Source: Calditrichia bacterium
GTDB lineage: Bacteria; Calditrichota; Calditrichia; RBG-13-44-9; J075
Direction of reading: 5' to 3'
DNA: 64,000 nucleotides
NCBI GenBank assembly: GCA_028284445.1
Contig: JANQRS010000076.1
Location: forward strand, 1 to 64,000
The notes below the pieces were generated by a model. It saw only the letters and a list, made by a program, of their open reading frames with translations, did not search any database and was not told the DNA's origin. The translations under genes and the position numbers were made by a program. This document shows positions 35,095-44,144 of the stretch, in pieces (within the stretch, counting starts at the first letter, position 1; every line of letters begins with the position of its first letter).

Positions 35095-36162
35095 TTGATA
35101 CAAAGAATATACCGACGCATCAATTGTTTCTTCATCCTCACCCTCGTGATGAGCCAATGTCTTATAGCCCAGGAGCCGTCACGCATCGGCACGACTGCGG
35201 CCAGCTTCCTGGAATTTGGCTTTGGCAGCGCCGGCAGTTCCATGGGAGATGCCTACGTAAGCGTAGCGAATGACCTCTCGTCCATCTACTGGAATCCGGC
35301 TGGACTGACGCAGCTACGAAGGGGCGAAGCGATGTTTATGTATCAGCCCTGGGTGGTAGATATTAACAGTACCTTTACCGGTGTGGGCCTTAAGGTCGGC
35401 AATCTTGGCACCTTTGCCATCGGGCTGATCAATGTTGACTATGGTGAAATGGATGTGACCACCCTCGATTTCCAGGAAGGCACCGGGGAGCGCTTTACCG
35501 CCAATGATTTTGCCGCCAGCGTTTCTTTTGCGCGCCGTCTGGTCGACTGGTTCAGTTTTGGCGCATCAGGCAAAATCATTGGGTCACGAATCTGGCATAC
35601 CAGTGCAACTGCTATTGCCATGGACATGGGCCTGATCATTAATACCCGCTTCTTTTCGCCCAGTGAAGGCAACAAGAACGGATTGCGCATCGGCATGAGC
35701 ATTTCCAACTACGGCACCCGCATGAAATATGATGGCGTAGATCTGCTCAATCCGATAGATATCCTGCCGGGTGAAGCCGGCAATTTTCGCGATACGCCCG
35801 GGCAATTCCAGGCGCAGGAATGGGAACTGCCGCTGATCTTCCGGGTTGGCACCGCTATTACCCCTATCGCCACTGGTAGCCAGCGTGTTATCCTCGCTGT
35901 AGATGCCCTGCATCCGAACAACAATGCCGAATCGGTCAATATCGGCGGAGAATACCGCTGGATGGGCGCCGGGTTTGGAGAGGTTGCTCTACGTGGTGGC
36001 TACAAGGCGCTTTTTCTACCCGAATCTCAATACGGATTAACGCTTGGTGTTGGTATTACCACCTACCTGCTAAACAATCGCGGATTACGACTGGAGTATG
36101 GCTATCGGGAAATCGGCATTCTCGGCAGCTCCAGCAATTTCTCAATCAACTTACTTTTCTGA
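35095..36162 (+). CDS. PorV/PorQ-family outer-membrane protein
   Basis: A 355-residue protein. TTG at 35095 is preceded by AAAGGAGG (35083-35090) and yields a signal peptide (about 1-26, ending QCLIAQ); the upstream ATG at 35050 lies inside the previous gene and is less likely. The body starts with AASFLEFGFGSAGSSMGDAYVSVANDLSSIYWNPAGL, the signature of PorV/PorQ and UPF0164 barrels, and ends with strand-like LEYGYREIGILGSSSNFSINLLF. In type IX secretion PorV shuttles sorting-domain cargo to the cell-surface attachment complex. The adjacent gene upstream encodes such a cargo. The other secretion genes are not in this window. Confidence 0.88.
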   Translation: MIQRIYRRINCFFILTLVMSQCLIAQEPSRIGTTAASFLEFGFGSAGSSMGDAYVSVANDLSSIYWNPAGLTQLRRGEAMFMYQPWVVDINSTFTGVGLKVGNLGTFAIGLINVDYGEMDVTTLDFQEGTGERFTANDFAASVSFARRLVDWFSFGASGKIIGSRIWHTSATAIAMDMGLIINTRFFSPSEGNKNGLRIGMSISNYGTRMKYDGVDLLNPIDILPGEAGNFRDTPGQFQAQEWELPLIFRVGTAITPIATGSQRVILAVDALHPNNNAESVNIGGEYRWMGAGFGEVALRGGYKALFLPESQYGLTLGVGITTYLLNNRGLRLEYGYREIGILGSSSNFSINLLF

Positions 36163-36188
36163 TGCGAAACAGAAGCCTCGGAGACATT

Positions 36189-38954
36189 ATGTCATCTCAA
36201 CGGCACGCTATTTTCATAGTAACCTTGCTGCTCATTTTCAGCGGATGCCTGGCAGCCCAAACCACTGGTAAAATTGCCGGCCTGATCAAAGACAAAGACA
36301 GCGGCGAGGCCCTGCAAGGCGCCAATATTACCGTCGAAGGCGCCTACCTTGGTGCATCCACCGATGAAGACGGTGCCTACTACATTCTCAACGTGCCGCC
36401 CGGTACCTATACCGTTGTCGTTGAAATGCTTGGGTATAAGACAGTCAGAATCGAAGACGTGCGTGTGTCGGTAAATCGCACTGCGCGGGTCAGCAGTGAG
36501 TTGGTCTCAAGCGCTGTCGAAGGTGACGAGGTAATCGTCACTGCTGATCGTGTTGCCGTCAAGAAGGATCAAACCAGTTCGATTCGCAACGTTTCTTCCG
36601 ATCAAATTGATATTCTGCCCGTGCAAACTGTCGCGGAAGTCATTGCCCTGCAACCCGGTGTTGTGGACGGCCATTTTCGCGGCGGACGCAAGGACGAAGT
36701 ATCCTACCTGATTGACGGCATCCAGGTCGACGAAGCATTTGAGCGCCGCGGCCAGTCCATGAGTGTGGAAACCGATGCGGTTGCGGAAGTTGAGGTAATT
36801 ACCGGCATCTTCAATGCAGAGTATGGCAACGCCATGAGCGGCGTGGTCAATGCGGTGACCAAGGATGGCGGCAATCAGTCTGATTTTTCGATCTTCGCCA
36901 ATGCCGAAAATTACTATACTTCGCGCGATGATATATTTACCGGGCTGGATAATGGCGACATCAACCGCAGCACTGACGTCCGTGCATCGGTTTCCGGTCC
37001 CCTGCTACGCAATCGCCTGACCTTTTTTGCCACTACCCGCTACCAGGAATTCAACGGGCATTTGAATGGTATCCGCCGCTTCAACATTGACGACTTCAGC
37101 GATTTTCGTATTGATCCCAATACAGTATCCTGTGCGCTGGAGAATCTCAATCCTCTTGAACCCTGGTATTATTCTGAGGCCACCGGTGATGGCGCTATCG
37201 TGCCGATGAATACCGAGAACGCTTTTTCATTTTTCGGCAAATTATCGCTTCGCCCGGTGAACAGCATGAAGATGTCGCTTTCATATTCTCGCAATGATGG
37301 TGAAAAACAACGTTATGAGCACCGTTTCCGCTTTAATCCCGATGCACGTTATACAGATCATACAACGGCTGATCGTTTTGCTTTTCAGTTTAATCACGCG
37401 GTGACAAAAAGCGCCTTTTACGAACTAAAAGCCAGCTATGTAGATAACCGCTTCGGCAGATATGCATACGAAGATCTAAACGATAGCCGCTATATTCACG
37501 ACCGCTACGCGCAGACAGACGGTACAAATTTCCTGACGGGCGGGCAGGAAAAAGATTACAATATACGCTCGCTAAAAGACCTGAGCGCCAAACTCGATTT
37601 TATCTGGCAGCTCAATAAGGAACATAGCATTAAGACCGGTATACAATTCATTTCCCATGAGCTGGATCAACTCAGTGCCGGCCTACGCAACGAATTCTTC
37701 ACGGAATCCTTTGTCAACGACTGCGTATATGACTCCATCAATCATCAGGTTATTTTCCCCAACTATCGTGCGGAATTACTGCCGGACTCTACCATCTTCA
37801 CAGACATCTACAATGTTCGTCCCTATGAGTTTGCCGCCTACCTGCAGGACAAAATGGAGTTCGACGAAATGGTCATCAACCTGGGCGTACGCCTGGATTA
37901 CTTTAACCCGAATAGCGTTTTTCCCTCGCAGCTTCGCAATCCGGCCAATCAGCTCGACTTCCCGGACAATCCGGAGCGGCAAAGCAGCTATCCAAATGCT
38001 GAGGCAGAAATTCAGTTCAGTCCGCGCTTTGGCTTATCATATCAACTGGGTGATCGGGCACTGCTGCGTTTTGCATACGGCCACTTCTTTCAAATGCCGC
38101 CGCTGTACGCCCTCTACCAGAACAACAATTTCCTGGTGCCGCCGAATGATTTTGGCGTCGAGATGGGTAATACCCAGATCAATGCGCAAAAGACCATTCA
38201 GTATGAAATTGGCCTCTGGCAAGAATTGATGGACGGGATGAGCCTGGAAGTAGCGGTCTTCTATCGCGACATTTATGACCTGCTCAGTGCGGTTGTCATT
38301 ACGACCTATAACCAAATCCAATACGGCCTGTTCAGCAACAAGGATTATGGCAATGCCCGTGGCCTGGAGCTGAAATATGAATACATCCAAAAAGAGTTCT
38401 TTGCATCAGTCAACTATACTTTGCAATACACCCGTGGCAATGCCGACGATCCGACTTTTACATTCGATCGTGCCGGTTCAAGTATCGATCCTGTGAACCG
38501 CCTGATCCCGATGAGTTGGGACCAACGCCATACCCTGAATATGACACTCAGCTATCGCCGGCAACGCTATGGCGCAACAGTCACCACGTACTATAATTCC
38601 GGGTTGCCCTATACCTGGTCACCGCTGCCGGAAAGTCGCCTGGCGCTGATTAACCTGCTGCCCAACAACAACCATAAGCCGTCAAATACTCGAACGGATC
38701 TCACTGCGTTTTGGAATCTCATCAACCGCAACAACTACAATATTCGCCTGACGATGCTGGTAAACAATCTCTTCGATAACCTGAATGAGTTTGGTGTCAA
38801 TAGTACCACTGGACGCGCTAACCAGGTAATCATTCGCGAACAGGACAGATTGAATTATTTCAGCAATTTCAGTACGCTTGAAGATTGGATCAATAATCCT
38901 GGCAATTTCGGTGCCCCACGGGCAATTAAGTTTGGGATTGAGGCAACTTTTTAG
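36189..38954 (+). CDS. TonB-dependent receptor with carboxypeptidase-regulatory N-terminal domain
   Basis: A 921-residue outer-membrane receptor. The ATG at 36189 has GGAG six bases upstream; the ATG at 36162 overlaps the previous stop but has no ribosome site. Order: signal peptide (ending CLAAQ), CarboxypepD_reg-like domain (about 25-110, GKIAGLIKDKDSGEALQGANI), plug (about 115-230, VAEVIALQPGVVDGHFRGG, SYLIDGIQVDE, GIFNAEYGNAMSGVVN) and a 22-strand barrel ending in RAIKFGIEATF. It imports a bulky substrate using TonB energy. The neighbours (PorV-type protein, secreted cargo, then glycosidases) suggest glycan- or protein-derived ligands, but no SusD homologue is present. Confidence 0.92.
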   Translation: MSSQRHAIFIVTLLLIFSGCLAAQTTGKIAGLIKDKDSGEALQGANITVEGAYLGASTDEDGAYYILNVPPGTYTVVVEMLGYKTVRIEDVRVSVNRTARVSSELVSSAVEGDEVIVTADRVAVKKDQTSSIRNVSSDQIDILPVQTVAEVIALQPGVVDGHFRGGRKDEVSYLIDGIQVDEAFERRGQSMSVETDAVAEVEVITGIFNAEYGNAMSGVVNAVTKDGGNQSDFSIFANAENYYTSRDDIFTGLDNGDINRSTDVRASVSGPLLRNRLTFFATTRYQEFNGHLNGIRRFNIDDFSDFRIDPNTVSCALENLNPLEPWYYSEATGDGAIVPMNTENAFSFFGKLSLRPVNSMKMSLSYSRNDGEKQRYEHRFRFNPDARYTDHTTADRFAFQFNHAVTKSAFYELKASYVDNRFGRYAYEDLNDSRYIHDRYAQTDGTNFLTGGQEKDYNIRSLKDLSAKLDFIWQLNKEHSIKTGIQFISHELDQLSAGLRNEFFTESFVNDCVYDSINHQVIFPNYRAELLPDSTIFTDIYNVRPYEFAAYLQDKMEFDEMVINLGVRLDYFNPNSVFPSQLRNPANQLDFPDNPERQSSYPNAEAEIQFSPRFGLSYQLGDRALLRFAYGHFFQMPPLYALYQNNNFLVPPNDFGVEMGNTQINAQKTIQYEIGLWQELMDGMSLEVAVFYRDIYDLLSAVVITTYNQIQYGLFSNKDYGNARGLELKYEYIQKEFFASVNYTLQYTRGNADDPTFTFDRAGSSIDPVNRLIPMSWDQRHTLNMTLSYRRQRYGATVTTYYNSGLPYTWSPLPESRLALINLLPNNNHKPSNTRTDLTAFWNLINRNNYNIRLTMLVNNLFDNLNEFGVNSTTGRANQVIIREQDRLNYFSNFSTLEDWINNPGNFGAPRAIKFGIEATF

Positions 38955-39131
38955 CGTATTTCGGGTGTGTCTGAGTGAAGATAGGATTTGTTCGCACCTT
39001 CGTGTCAATTCGTGGTCAATCTTTAAGCGAGAATTTGATTAGTAAAGCAGGGGTAGGTAATCAGTATTTTCAATAGAAAAGAATTTCAAGAGAGAGGTGT
39101 TATTCCATATCGCCGCAGAATAATTTGGGGG

Positions 39132-40616
39132 TTGATTGGGTTGCTCGTCAGCAGCTCTTGGCTGATGACCTGTGATTCTAAAACCTACACAGATGAATCA
39201 ACATTTCAGATTCTTGCCACCGTTTCCGGAAAATCCATTACAGTAAACGAATTTATCCGACGCAGTGAATATACCCTGCGCCCCCCCTATGCCCGCGGGA
39301 GCAATCCGGTTCACAAAAAAATTGTGCTTAACTCGCTCATTGCCGAAAAGCTGCTTGCCCTGGAAGCCGAACAGCAGAGCAAGATCAGAGATATTCCCAA
39401 ATTCGGAAACTACCTGCAAGGCAGGCGCGAACAGGCCATGCGCAGCTGGCTGTTTCAAAAAGAGGGTGTCGAAAAAGCGCTCGTTGATACCAGCGACATT
39501 CGCCGAACCTATAAACAGGCTGGACGTCGCTATGATATTGAATATATTTCTCTGGCCGGCAAAAAACAGGCAGATGCCTTTCTCGCTATCCGCAATACAT
39601 CGGAGAGCTTCGCCGCGGCCTTCGCCAGAATTGCGGGGGACAAATCTCCGCCACTCCGGGAAATCGAATTCTCTCACCCGCTCGATCCCCAACTGTATCA
39701 GGCGCTCTATCAAAATGCCCCAAAAAAAGGAGAGGAAATCGGCCCCTTGCCGCTTGAAAATGGCTCACTGATCTATCTTCATGTCAAAGGCTGGACCGAC
39801 AATCGGGTGATCACCGATCGCGATATTAAGCAGCGCTGGAATGATGTGAAGGAGCAGCTAACCAATCTCTCGGCGCTCGAAAAATATGAAGCCTTTGTAA
39901 AGGGCGTTATGGCGGATAAGTCGCTAACATTTAACGAGCCGGTTTTCCGGGCAGTGGTCAATCTGACAGGAACGGTCTATTTTGATCAGCAGTCGAAACA
40001 AATTCGGCAGTCGATGTTTGCAGATGGCGCCAGACCCGCACCATCGGAGCGCCCAACCATTCCCATTGATGAACTCGACGCTCTGAACGAAGAAGCCCTC
40101 TTAACGGTAGAAGGCAATACCTGGCGGGTTCGAGATTTTCGCGACCAGCTACAGCGGCATCCGCTGGTATATCGCAGTAAGGAAATTGCCCGCGGAGATT
40201 TTGCGCGCCAGTTCAAATTGGCCGTGGCTGATCTGGTCCGCGACCACTATCTCACCGAAGAGGCATACGACCGCGGATATCACCAGGTAGCTTCAATAGA
40301 ACGCTACCACGACATGTGGGCGGATGCGGTCATTGCACTCAAATATCAGCACGAATATCTGCGCACCGTAGTGCCGGAGGAAGCAAGAAATGTGAGCGCC
40401 ATGGCCTTACTGAATGATTACATGACCCCCTATATCGATTCACTTCAGCAGAAATATGCGGACGAGATCGAGATCGACGTAAAAGCTTTTGAGTCCATCC
40501 AGCTCACTGGTATTGACATGATCGCCAAAGAAAGCAATGTGCCCTTCCCGATCGTGGTTCCGGCATTCCCGCAAGTTACCACCGATCATCGTCTCGATTA
40601 CGGCCAAAAACAATAA
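39132..40616 (+). CDS. SurA/PpiC-like peptidyl-prolyl isomerase lipoprotein
   Basis: A 494-residue periplasmic lipoprotein resembling SurA-type chaperone/isomerases: VSGKSITVNEFIRRSEYTLR and IVLNSLIAEKLLALEAEQ mark the N-terminal chaperone part, and a parvulin-like region follows (about 120-230). The parvulin core looks degenerate, so chaperone action alone is possible. The lipobox is WLMTC. The TTG at 39132 gives a signal peptide without positive charges. An in-frame ATT at 39102, preceded by AGAGAGG, would add IPYRRRIIWG, a much better n-region, so the true start may be non-canonical. It probably assists folding of the outer-membrane proteins encoded upstream. Confidence 0.72.
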   Translation: MIGLLVSSSWLMTCDSKTYTDESTFQILATVSGKSITVNEFIRRSEYTLRPPYARGSNPVHKKIVLNSLIAEKLLALEAEQQSKIRDIPKFGNYLQGRREQAMRSWLFQKEGVEKALVDTSDIRRTYKQAGRRYDIEYISLAGKKQADAFLAIRNTSESFAAAFARIAGDKSPPLREIEFSHPLDPQLYQALYQNAPKKGEEIGPLPLENGSLIYLHVKGWTDNRVITDRDIKQRWNDVKEQLTNLSALEKYEAFVKGVMADKSLTFNEPVFRAVVNLTGTVYFDQQSKQIRQSMFADGARPAPSERPTIPIDELDALNEEALLTVEGNTWRVRDFRDQLQRHPLVYRSKEIARGDFARQFKLAVADLVRDHYLTEEAYDRGYHQVASIERYHDMWADAVIALKYQHEYLRTVVPEEARNVSAMALLNDYMTPYIDSLQQKYADEIEIDVKAFESIQLTGIDMIAKESNVPFPIVVPAFPQVTTDHRLDYGQKQ

Positions 40617-40632
40617 GAGCAAGAGGCCCCAC

Positions 40633-42888
40633 ATGAAAGCTGTCACATGCCGGATCCTGCTGGCATTATTCTTCGCCACCTCCCTTCTCCCTGCCCAAAC
40701 GCAAGAGCCGGCAGAACAATTTGCAAAATTGTCAACAGAGCCAAACTGGCAGCAGTTACCCGGTGAAGACTGGCTTTTAAACGATACCGAATACCAGGCA
40801 GGTGTTTTCCGCGGGCCAAACAACACGCTGGTTCTTTCCAATGGACTCATTCGACGAATATTCACACTTTCTCCAAATGCAGCCACCATTGCCTTCGATA
40901 ACCTGATGACTGGTGAGGCGATCCTGCGTGGCGTCAAGCCGGAAGCTGAGGTAAGGGTAAATGACAACAACTATGCTGTTGGCGGCCTCGTCGGCCAACC
41001 AAACTATGCTTTCCTGAAGCCGGAATGGATTCCCAAGCTTAAAGCAGATTCTGCTGCCCTTCAATTCACCGGTTTTCAAATTAGCGCTACAAAGAAACCT
41101 TTCGAGTGGAAGGCCGTCCGCCATCATGCACCCGGTTCACAGTGGCCGCCGGCCGGCGTTCATTTACGGATGGACTATCAAATGCCGGTGACCGCGGATT
41201 CAGCTGACCAGACTCATCCGTCCGGGATCAATGTTTCTGTGCATTATGAATTATATGACGGTATTCCGGTTCTCAGCAAATGGATCACATTGCAGAATCG
41301 AGATGATGAAGCAATTGTGCTCAATACATTCAGCAGCGAAATACTTGCCGCAGTCGAATACGGTTCTTCCGTTGAAGCCCGAAAATACAATGTGCCAAAG
41401 CCCAATATTCACGTCGAGACCAATTTTGCCTTCAGCAGCATGGTCGCGGAGGATGCCAATCATCATGTGGTCAACTGGGAAGTTGATCCGGATTATCAGA
41501 GTCAAGTCAATTATCTGCGTTTGACACCTTGCCTGCTTCGCGTCAGTCCGGAGCTGGGGCCGGAGCAAGTTATCTCCCCCGGCGATAGCTTCACTTCCTT
41601 CCGCGCTTTTATTTTGCCCTTTGATAGCTACGATCGCGAACGCCAGGGCCTCGCCCGGCGGCGAATGTACCGAAAGCTAGCACCCTGGACCACTGAAAAT
41701 CCACTGATGATGCACGCTCGCTTTGCTGAGTGGGATAAAGTCAAGCAGGCCATCGACCAGAGTGCCGACGTCGGGTTCGAGATGGTCATTCTCACCTTTG
41801 GCAGTGGTTTTAATGTTGAGGATGACAGTCAGGAATATTTGGATAAAATGAAGCGCTATGCAGCATATGCGCGCAGTAAAGGAGTGGAAATTGGTGGCTA
41901 TTCACTGCTGGCTTCCCGCAAAATTGGTAACGGACAGGACGTTATCGTCCCGGAAGGCCAAAAGCCGATCTTCGGAAATTCCCCCTGCATTGGCAGTGAA
42001 TGGGGGCAGGATTACTTTCGCAAGCTTTATCAATTCTATGAGCATAGTGGTTTCACCCTTCTGGAGCATGACGGGTCATATCCGGGTGATGTTTGTACAT
42101 CGGAAAACCATCCCGGGCATCGCGGGTACGAAGACTCTCGCTGGGACCAGTATCAGGTGATATCGAAATTTTATAAATGGTGCCGCAGCAAAGGCATTTA
42201 TCTGAACATCCCGGACTATTATTACATGACCGGCGGGTCCAAATGCGCCATGGGATATCGCGAGGTCAATTGGAGCTTGCCGCGCGAACAGCAGGTTATC
42301 CATACGCGGCAGAACATTTATGACGGCACCTGGACAAAACTGGTAACAATGGGCTGGATGTTCGTGCCGCTGGTAGAATATCATGGTGGTGGAGCAGCGG
42401 CCACCATCGAGCCGCTCAGCGAACATCTGGATCACTATCAGACCATTATGATGTCGAATCTCGGGGCAGGTGTACAGGCTTGCTATCGAGGACCGCGTCT
42501 CTATGACACCGAGACCACCAGGGAAATGGTCAGCAATACCATTCGCTGGTACAAGCAACATCGCCAGGTCTTGGAAGGCGACCTGATCCATCTGCGACGA
42601 GCGGATGGCCGCGATCTCGATTATTGGCTGCTGGTGAATCCTGGTGGCAATGAGAAAGCGGCCTTAGCAGTATTCAACCCAACCGGTAAAGCCGTTAAAC
42701 GCAAAATCAAAACACCGCTCTACTATGCCGGCTTGGAAAACTCAACACAAGTCTTTCGCTATACGTCGCTTATCGGTACTTATGAGCTTGACCGCCAATA
42801 TCAAGTAGATCTACCTGTTGCAGTAGATCCCGGTGGATTTGCTTTCTATTTCTTCAAAGAAGATGATGTGCCGGAAGGAAGCAAATGA
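40633..42888 (+). CDS. Alpha-galactosidase-like glycoside hydrolase (clan GH-D type)
   Basis: A 751-residue secreted enzyme with a signal peptide (about 1-23, ending SLLPAQ). An N-terminal beta-sandwich domain (about 30-330, LVLSNGLIRRIF) is followed by a TIM-barrel domain (about 350-640). Likely acidic active-site residues lie in LLEHDGSYPGDVC and in NWSLPREQQ, and GRDLDYWLLVNP marks the C-terminal sandwich. The layout is that of GH36/GH27-related alpha-galactosidase-like proteins found in Bacteroidetes and Planctomycetes, many uncharacterised. The last four bases overlap the sialidase start, so the two enzymes are made together. Substrate is inferred to be a galactose-bearing glycan. Confidence 0.7.
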   Translation: MKAVTCRILLALFFATSLLPAQTQEPAEQFAKLSTEPNWQQLPGEDWLLNDTEYQAGVFRGPNNTLVLSNGLIRRIFTLSPNAATIAFDNLMTGEAILRGVKPEAEVRVNDNNYAVGGLVGQPNYAFLKPEWIPKLKADSAALQFTGFQISATKKPFEWKAVRHHAPGSQWPPAGVHLRMDYQMPVTADSADQTHPSGINVSVHYELYDGIPVLSKWITLQNRDDEAIVLNTFSSEILAAVEYGSSVEARKYNVPKPNIHVETNFAFSSMVAEDANHHVVNWEVDPDYQSQVNYLRLTPCLLRVSPELGPEQVISPGDSFTSFRAFILPFDSYDRERQGLARRRMYRKLAPWTTENPLMMHARFAEWDKVKQAIDQSADVGFEMVILTFGSGFNVEDDSQEYLDKMKRYAAYARSKGVEIGGYSLLASRKIGNGQDVIVPEGQKPIFGNSPCIGSEWGQDYFRKLYQFYEHSGFTLLEHDGSYPGDVCTSENHPGHRGYEDSRWDQYQVISKFYKWCRSKGIYLNIPDYYYMTGGSKCAMGYREVNWSLPREQQVIHTRQNIYDGTWTKLVTMGWMFVPLVEYHGGGAAATIEPLSEHLDHYQTIMMSNLGAGVQACYRGPRLYDTETTREMVSNTIRWYKQHRQVLEGDLIHLRRADGRDLDYWLLVNPGGNEKAALAVFNPTGKAVKRKIKTPLYYAGLENSTQVFRYTSLIGTYELDRQYQVDLPVAVDPGGFAFYFFKEDDVPEGSK

Positions 42889-43982
42889 CCGACTCGAAAA
42901 TAGCCACGGGTTTAATTGCTCTAATGATATTGTGCAGTCTTTACGTCCGAGCCCAGCCGGAAATAGAGACCGGAGCACCTTCAGTAGCGATTGATCTTTT
43001 TGCCAGCTCAGATAGCAATTGTTTCCGCATCCCGGCACTCGTAACGGCCCCAAATGGCGATCTGCTTCTGGCCGTCGATGAACGCCAACCCGATTGCAAA
43101 GATCTCAAATGGAGCAAGGATATCAACATTGTTATGCGCCGTAGCAATGATGGCGGAAGAAGCTGGTCAGCGATTAAGACTATCGTCGATTATCCGTACG
43201 GACAGTCGGCCTCAGATCCATCTTTCATTGTGAATGAAGTCACCGGTGAGATCTTCCTGTTTTACAACTATATGAATCTCAGTACGGAGCAGCATGTCTA
43301 TTATTTGCACGTTATAAAGAGCTCGGATAATGGCAGGTCATGGAGTGACCCGCAGGATATCACGCCCCAAATCGCCCTTCCTGAGTGGCATAACGATATG
43401 AAGTTCATTACCTCCGGGCATGGTATCCAAACGCAATCCGGAAAGATGCTGCACACATTGGTGAATATCGAACGTGGCCTGTTTGTATTCGGCAGCGACG
43501 ATCACGGAAGCAGCTGGCAAGTCATTGACACCCCAATCCAACCAGCAGACGAGTCAAAAATCGTAGAACTTTCCGGTGGTCACTGGATGGTTAATAGTCG
43601 CGTAAACAAACTTGGGATGCGCTATTCTCATGTATCCGCGGACCAGGGTAAAACCTGGATATCACAGGCAGAGACCAGCTTGCCAGATCCCGGCTGCAAT
43701 GCCAGCGTCATTCGCTACAAAGGCGCCCAAAATGAAAAGCCCGGTAGCTATTTGATATTTTCGAATGCAAATAGCCCTGACCGCCGAGAAAATTTAAGCA
43801 TTCGTCTCAGCATGGATGAAGGCAAGACCTGGAGTGCTGGGAAAACCATTTATCCCGGTAGCGCGGCGTATTCAGATTTAACCGTTCTCAACGATGGTGA
43901 TATTGGGTTGGTGTATGAGAAGGATAACTATGGGAAAATCGCATATGTGCGATTTTCCCTGGAGTGGATTTTGGACGACTGA
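42885..43982 (+). CDS. Exo-alpha-sialidase (GH33-like)
   Basis: A 365-residue secreted sialidase. A signal peptide (about 1-24, ending YVRAQ) is followed by the FRIPAL motif with the first catalytic-triad Arg, and five Asp boxes (SNDGGRSW, SSDNGRSW, SDDHGSSW, SADQGKTW, SMDEGKTW) typical of the six-bladed propeller. Late in the protein AYSDLTVLNDGDIGLVYEKD holds the expected Tyr/Glu region. It would release terminal sialic acid from glycoconjugates. ATGA overlap with the preceding galactosidase-like gene indicates coupling and joint action on sialylated glycans. No sialic acid catabolic genes are in this window. Confidence 0.9.
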   Translation: MTDSKIATGLIALMILCSLYVRAQPEIETGAPSVAIDLFASSDSNCFRIPALVTAPNGDLLLAVDERQPDCKDLKWSKDINIVMRRSNDGGRSWSAIKTIVDYPYGQSASDPSFIVNEVTGEIFLFYNYMNLSTEQHVYYLHVIKSSDNGRSWSDPQDITPQIALPEWHNDMKFITSGHGIQTQSGKMLHTLVNIERGLFVFGSDDHGSSWQVIDTPIQPADESKIVELSGGHWMVNSRVNKLGMRYSHVSADQGKTWISQAETSLPDPGCNASVIRYKGAQNEKPGSYLIFSNANSPDRRENLSIRLSMDEGKTWSAGKTIYPGSAAYSDLTVLNDGDIGLVYEKDNYGKIAYVRFSLEWILDD

Positions 43983-43998
43983 AATTCAACCTCGCTAT

Positions 43999-44063
43999 AG
44001 GGATGCCATCCTTGCAAGCAATATGTTCGCAATAAAGAAAGTGATGCGAAGGATGGCATCCCT
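43999..44063. terminator. Long stem-loop between convergent genes
   Basis: AGGGATGCCATCCTT (43999-44013) is perfectly complementary to 44049-44063, with a 35-base loop. It lies 16 bp after the sialidase stop and 80 bp from the end of the convergent dehydrogenase gene. It could terminate either transcript, though no T-tract follows. Confidence 0.5.
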
Positions 44064-44144
44064 TTCCGTTCGCCGTTCATCCCGGGTGTTTAGGTTGTTA
44101 TCATCAGTTTGGGATTTTTCTTGTTGGAATTTGGGATTTCGTTT

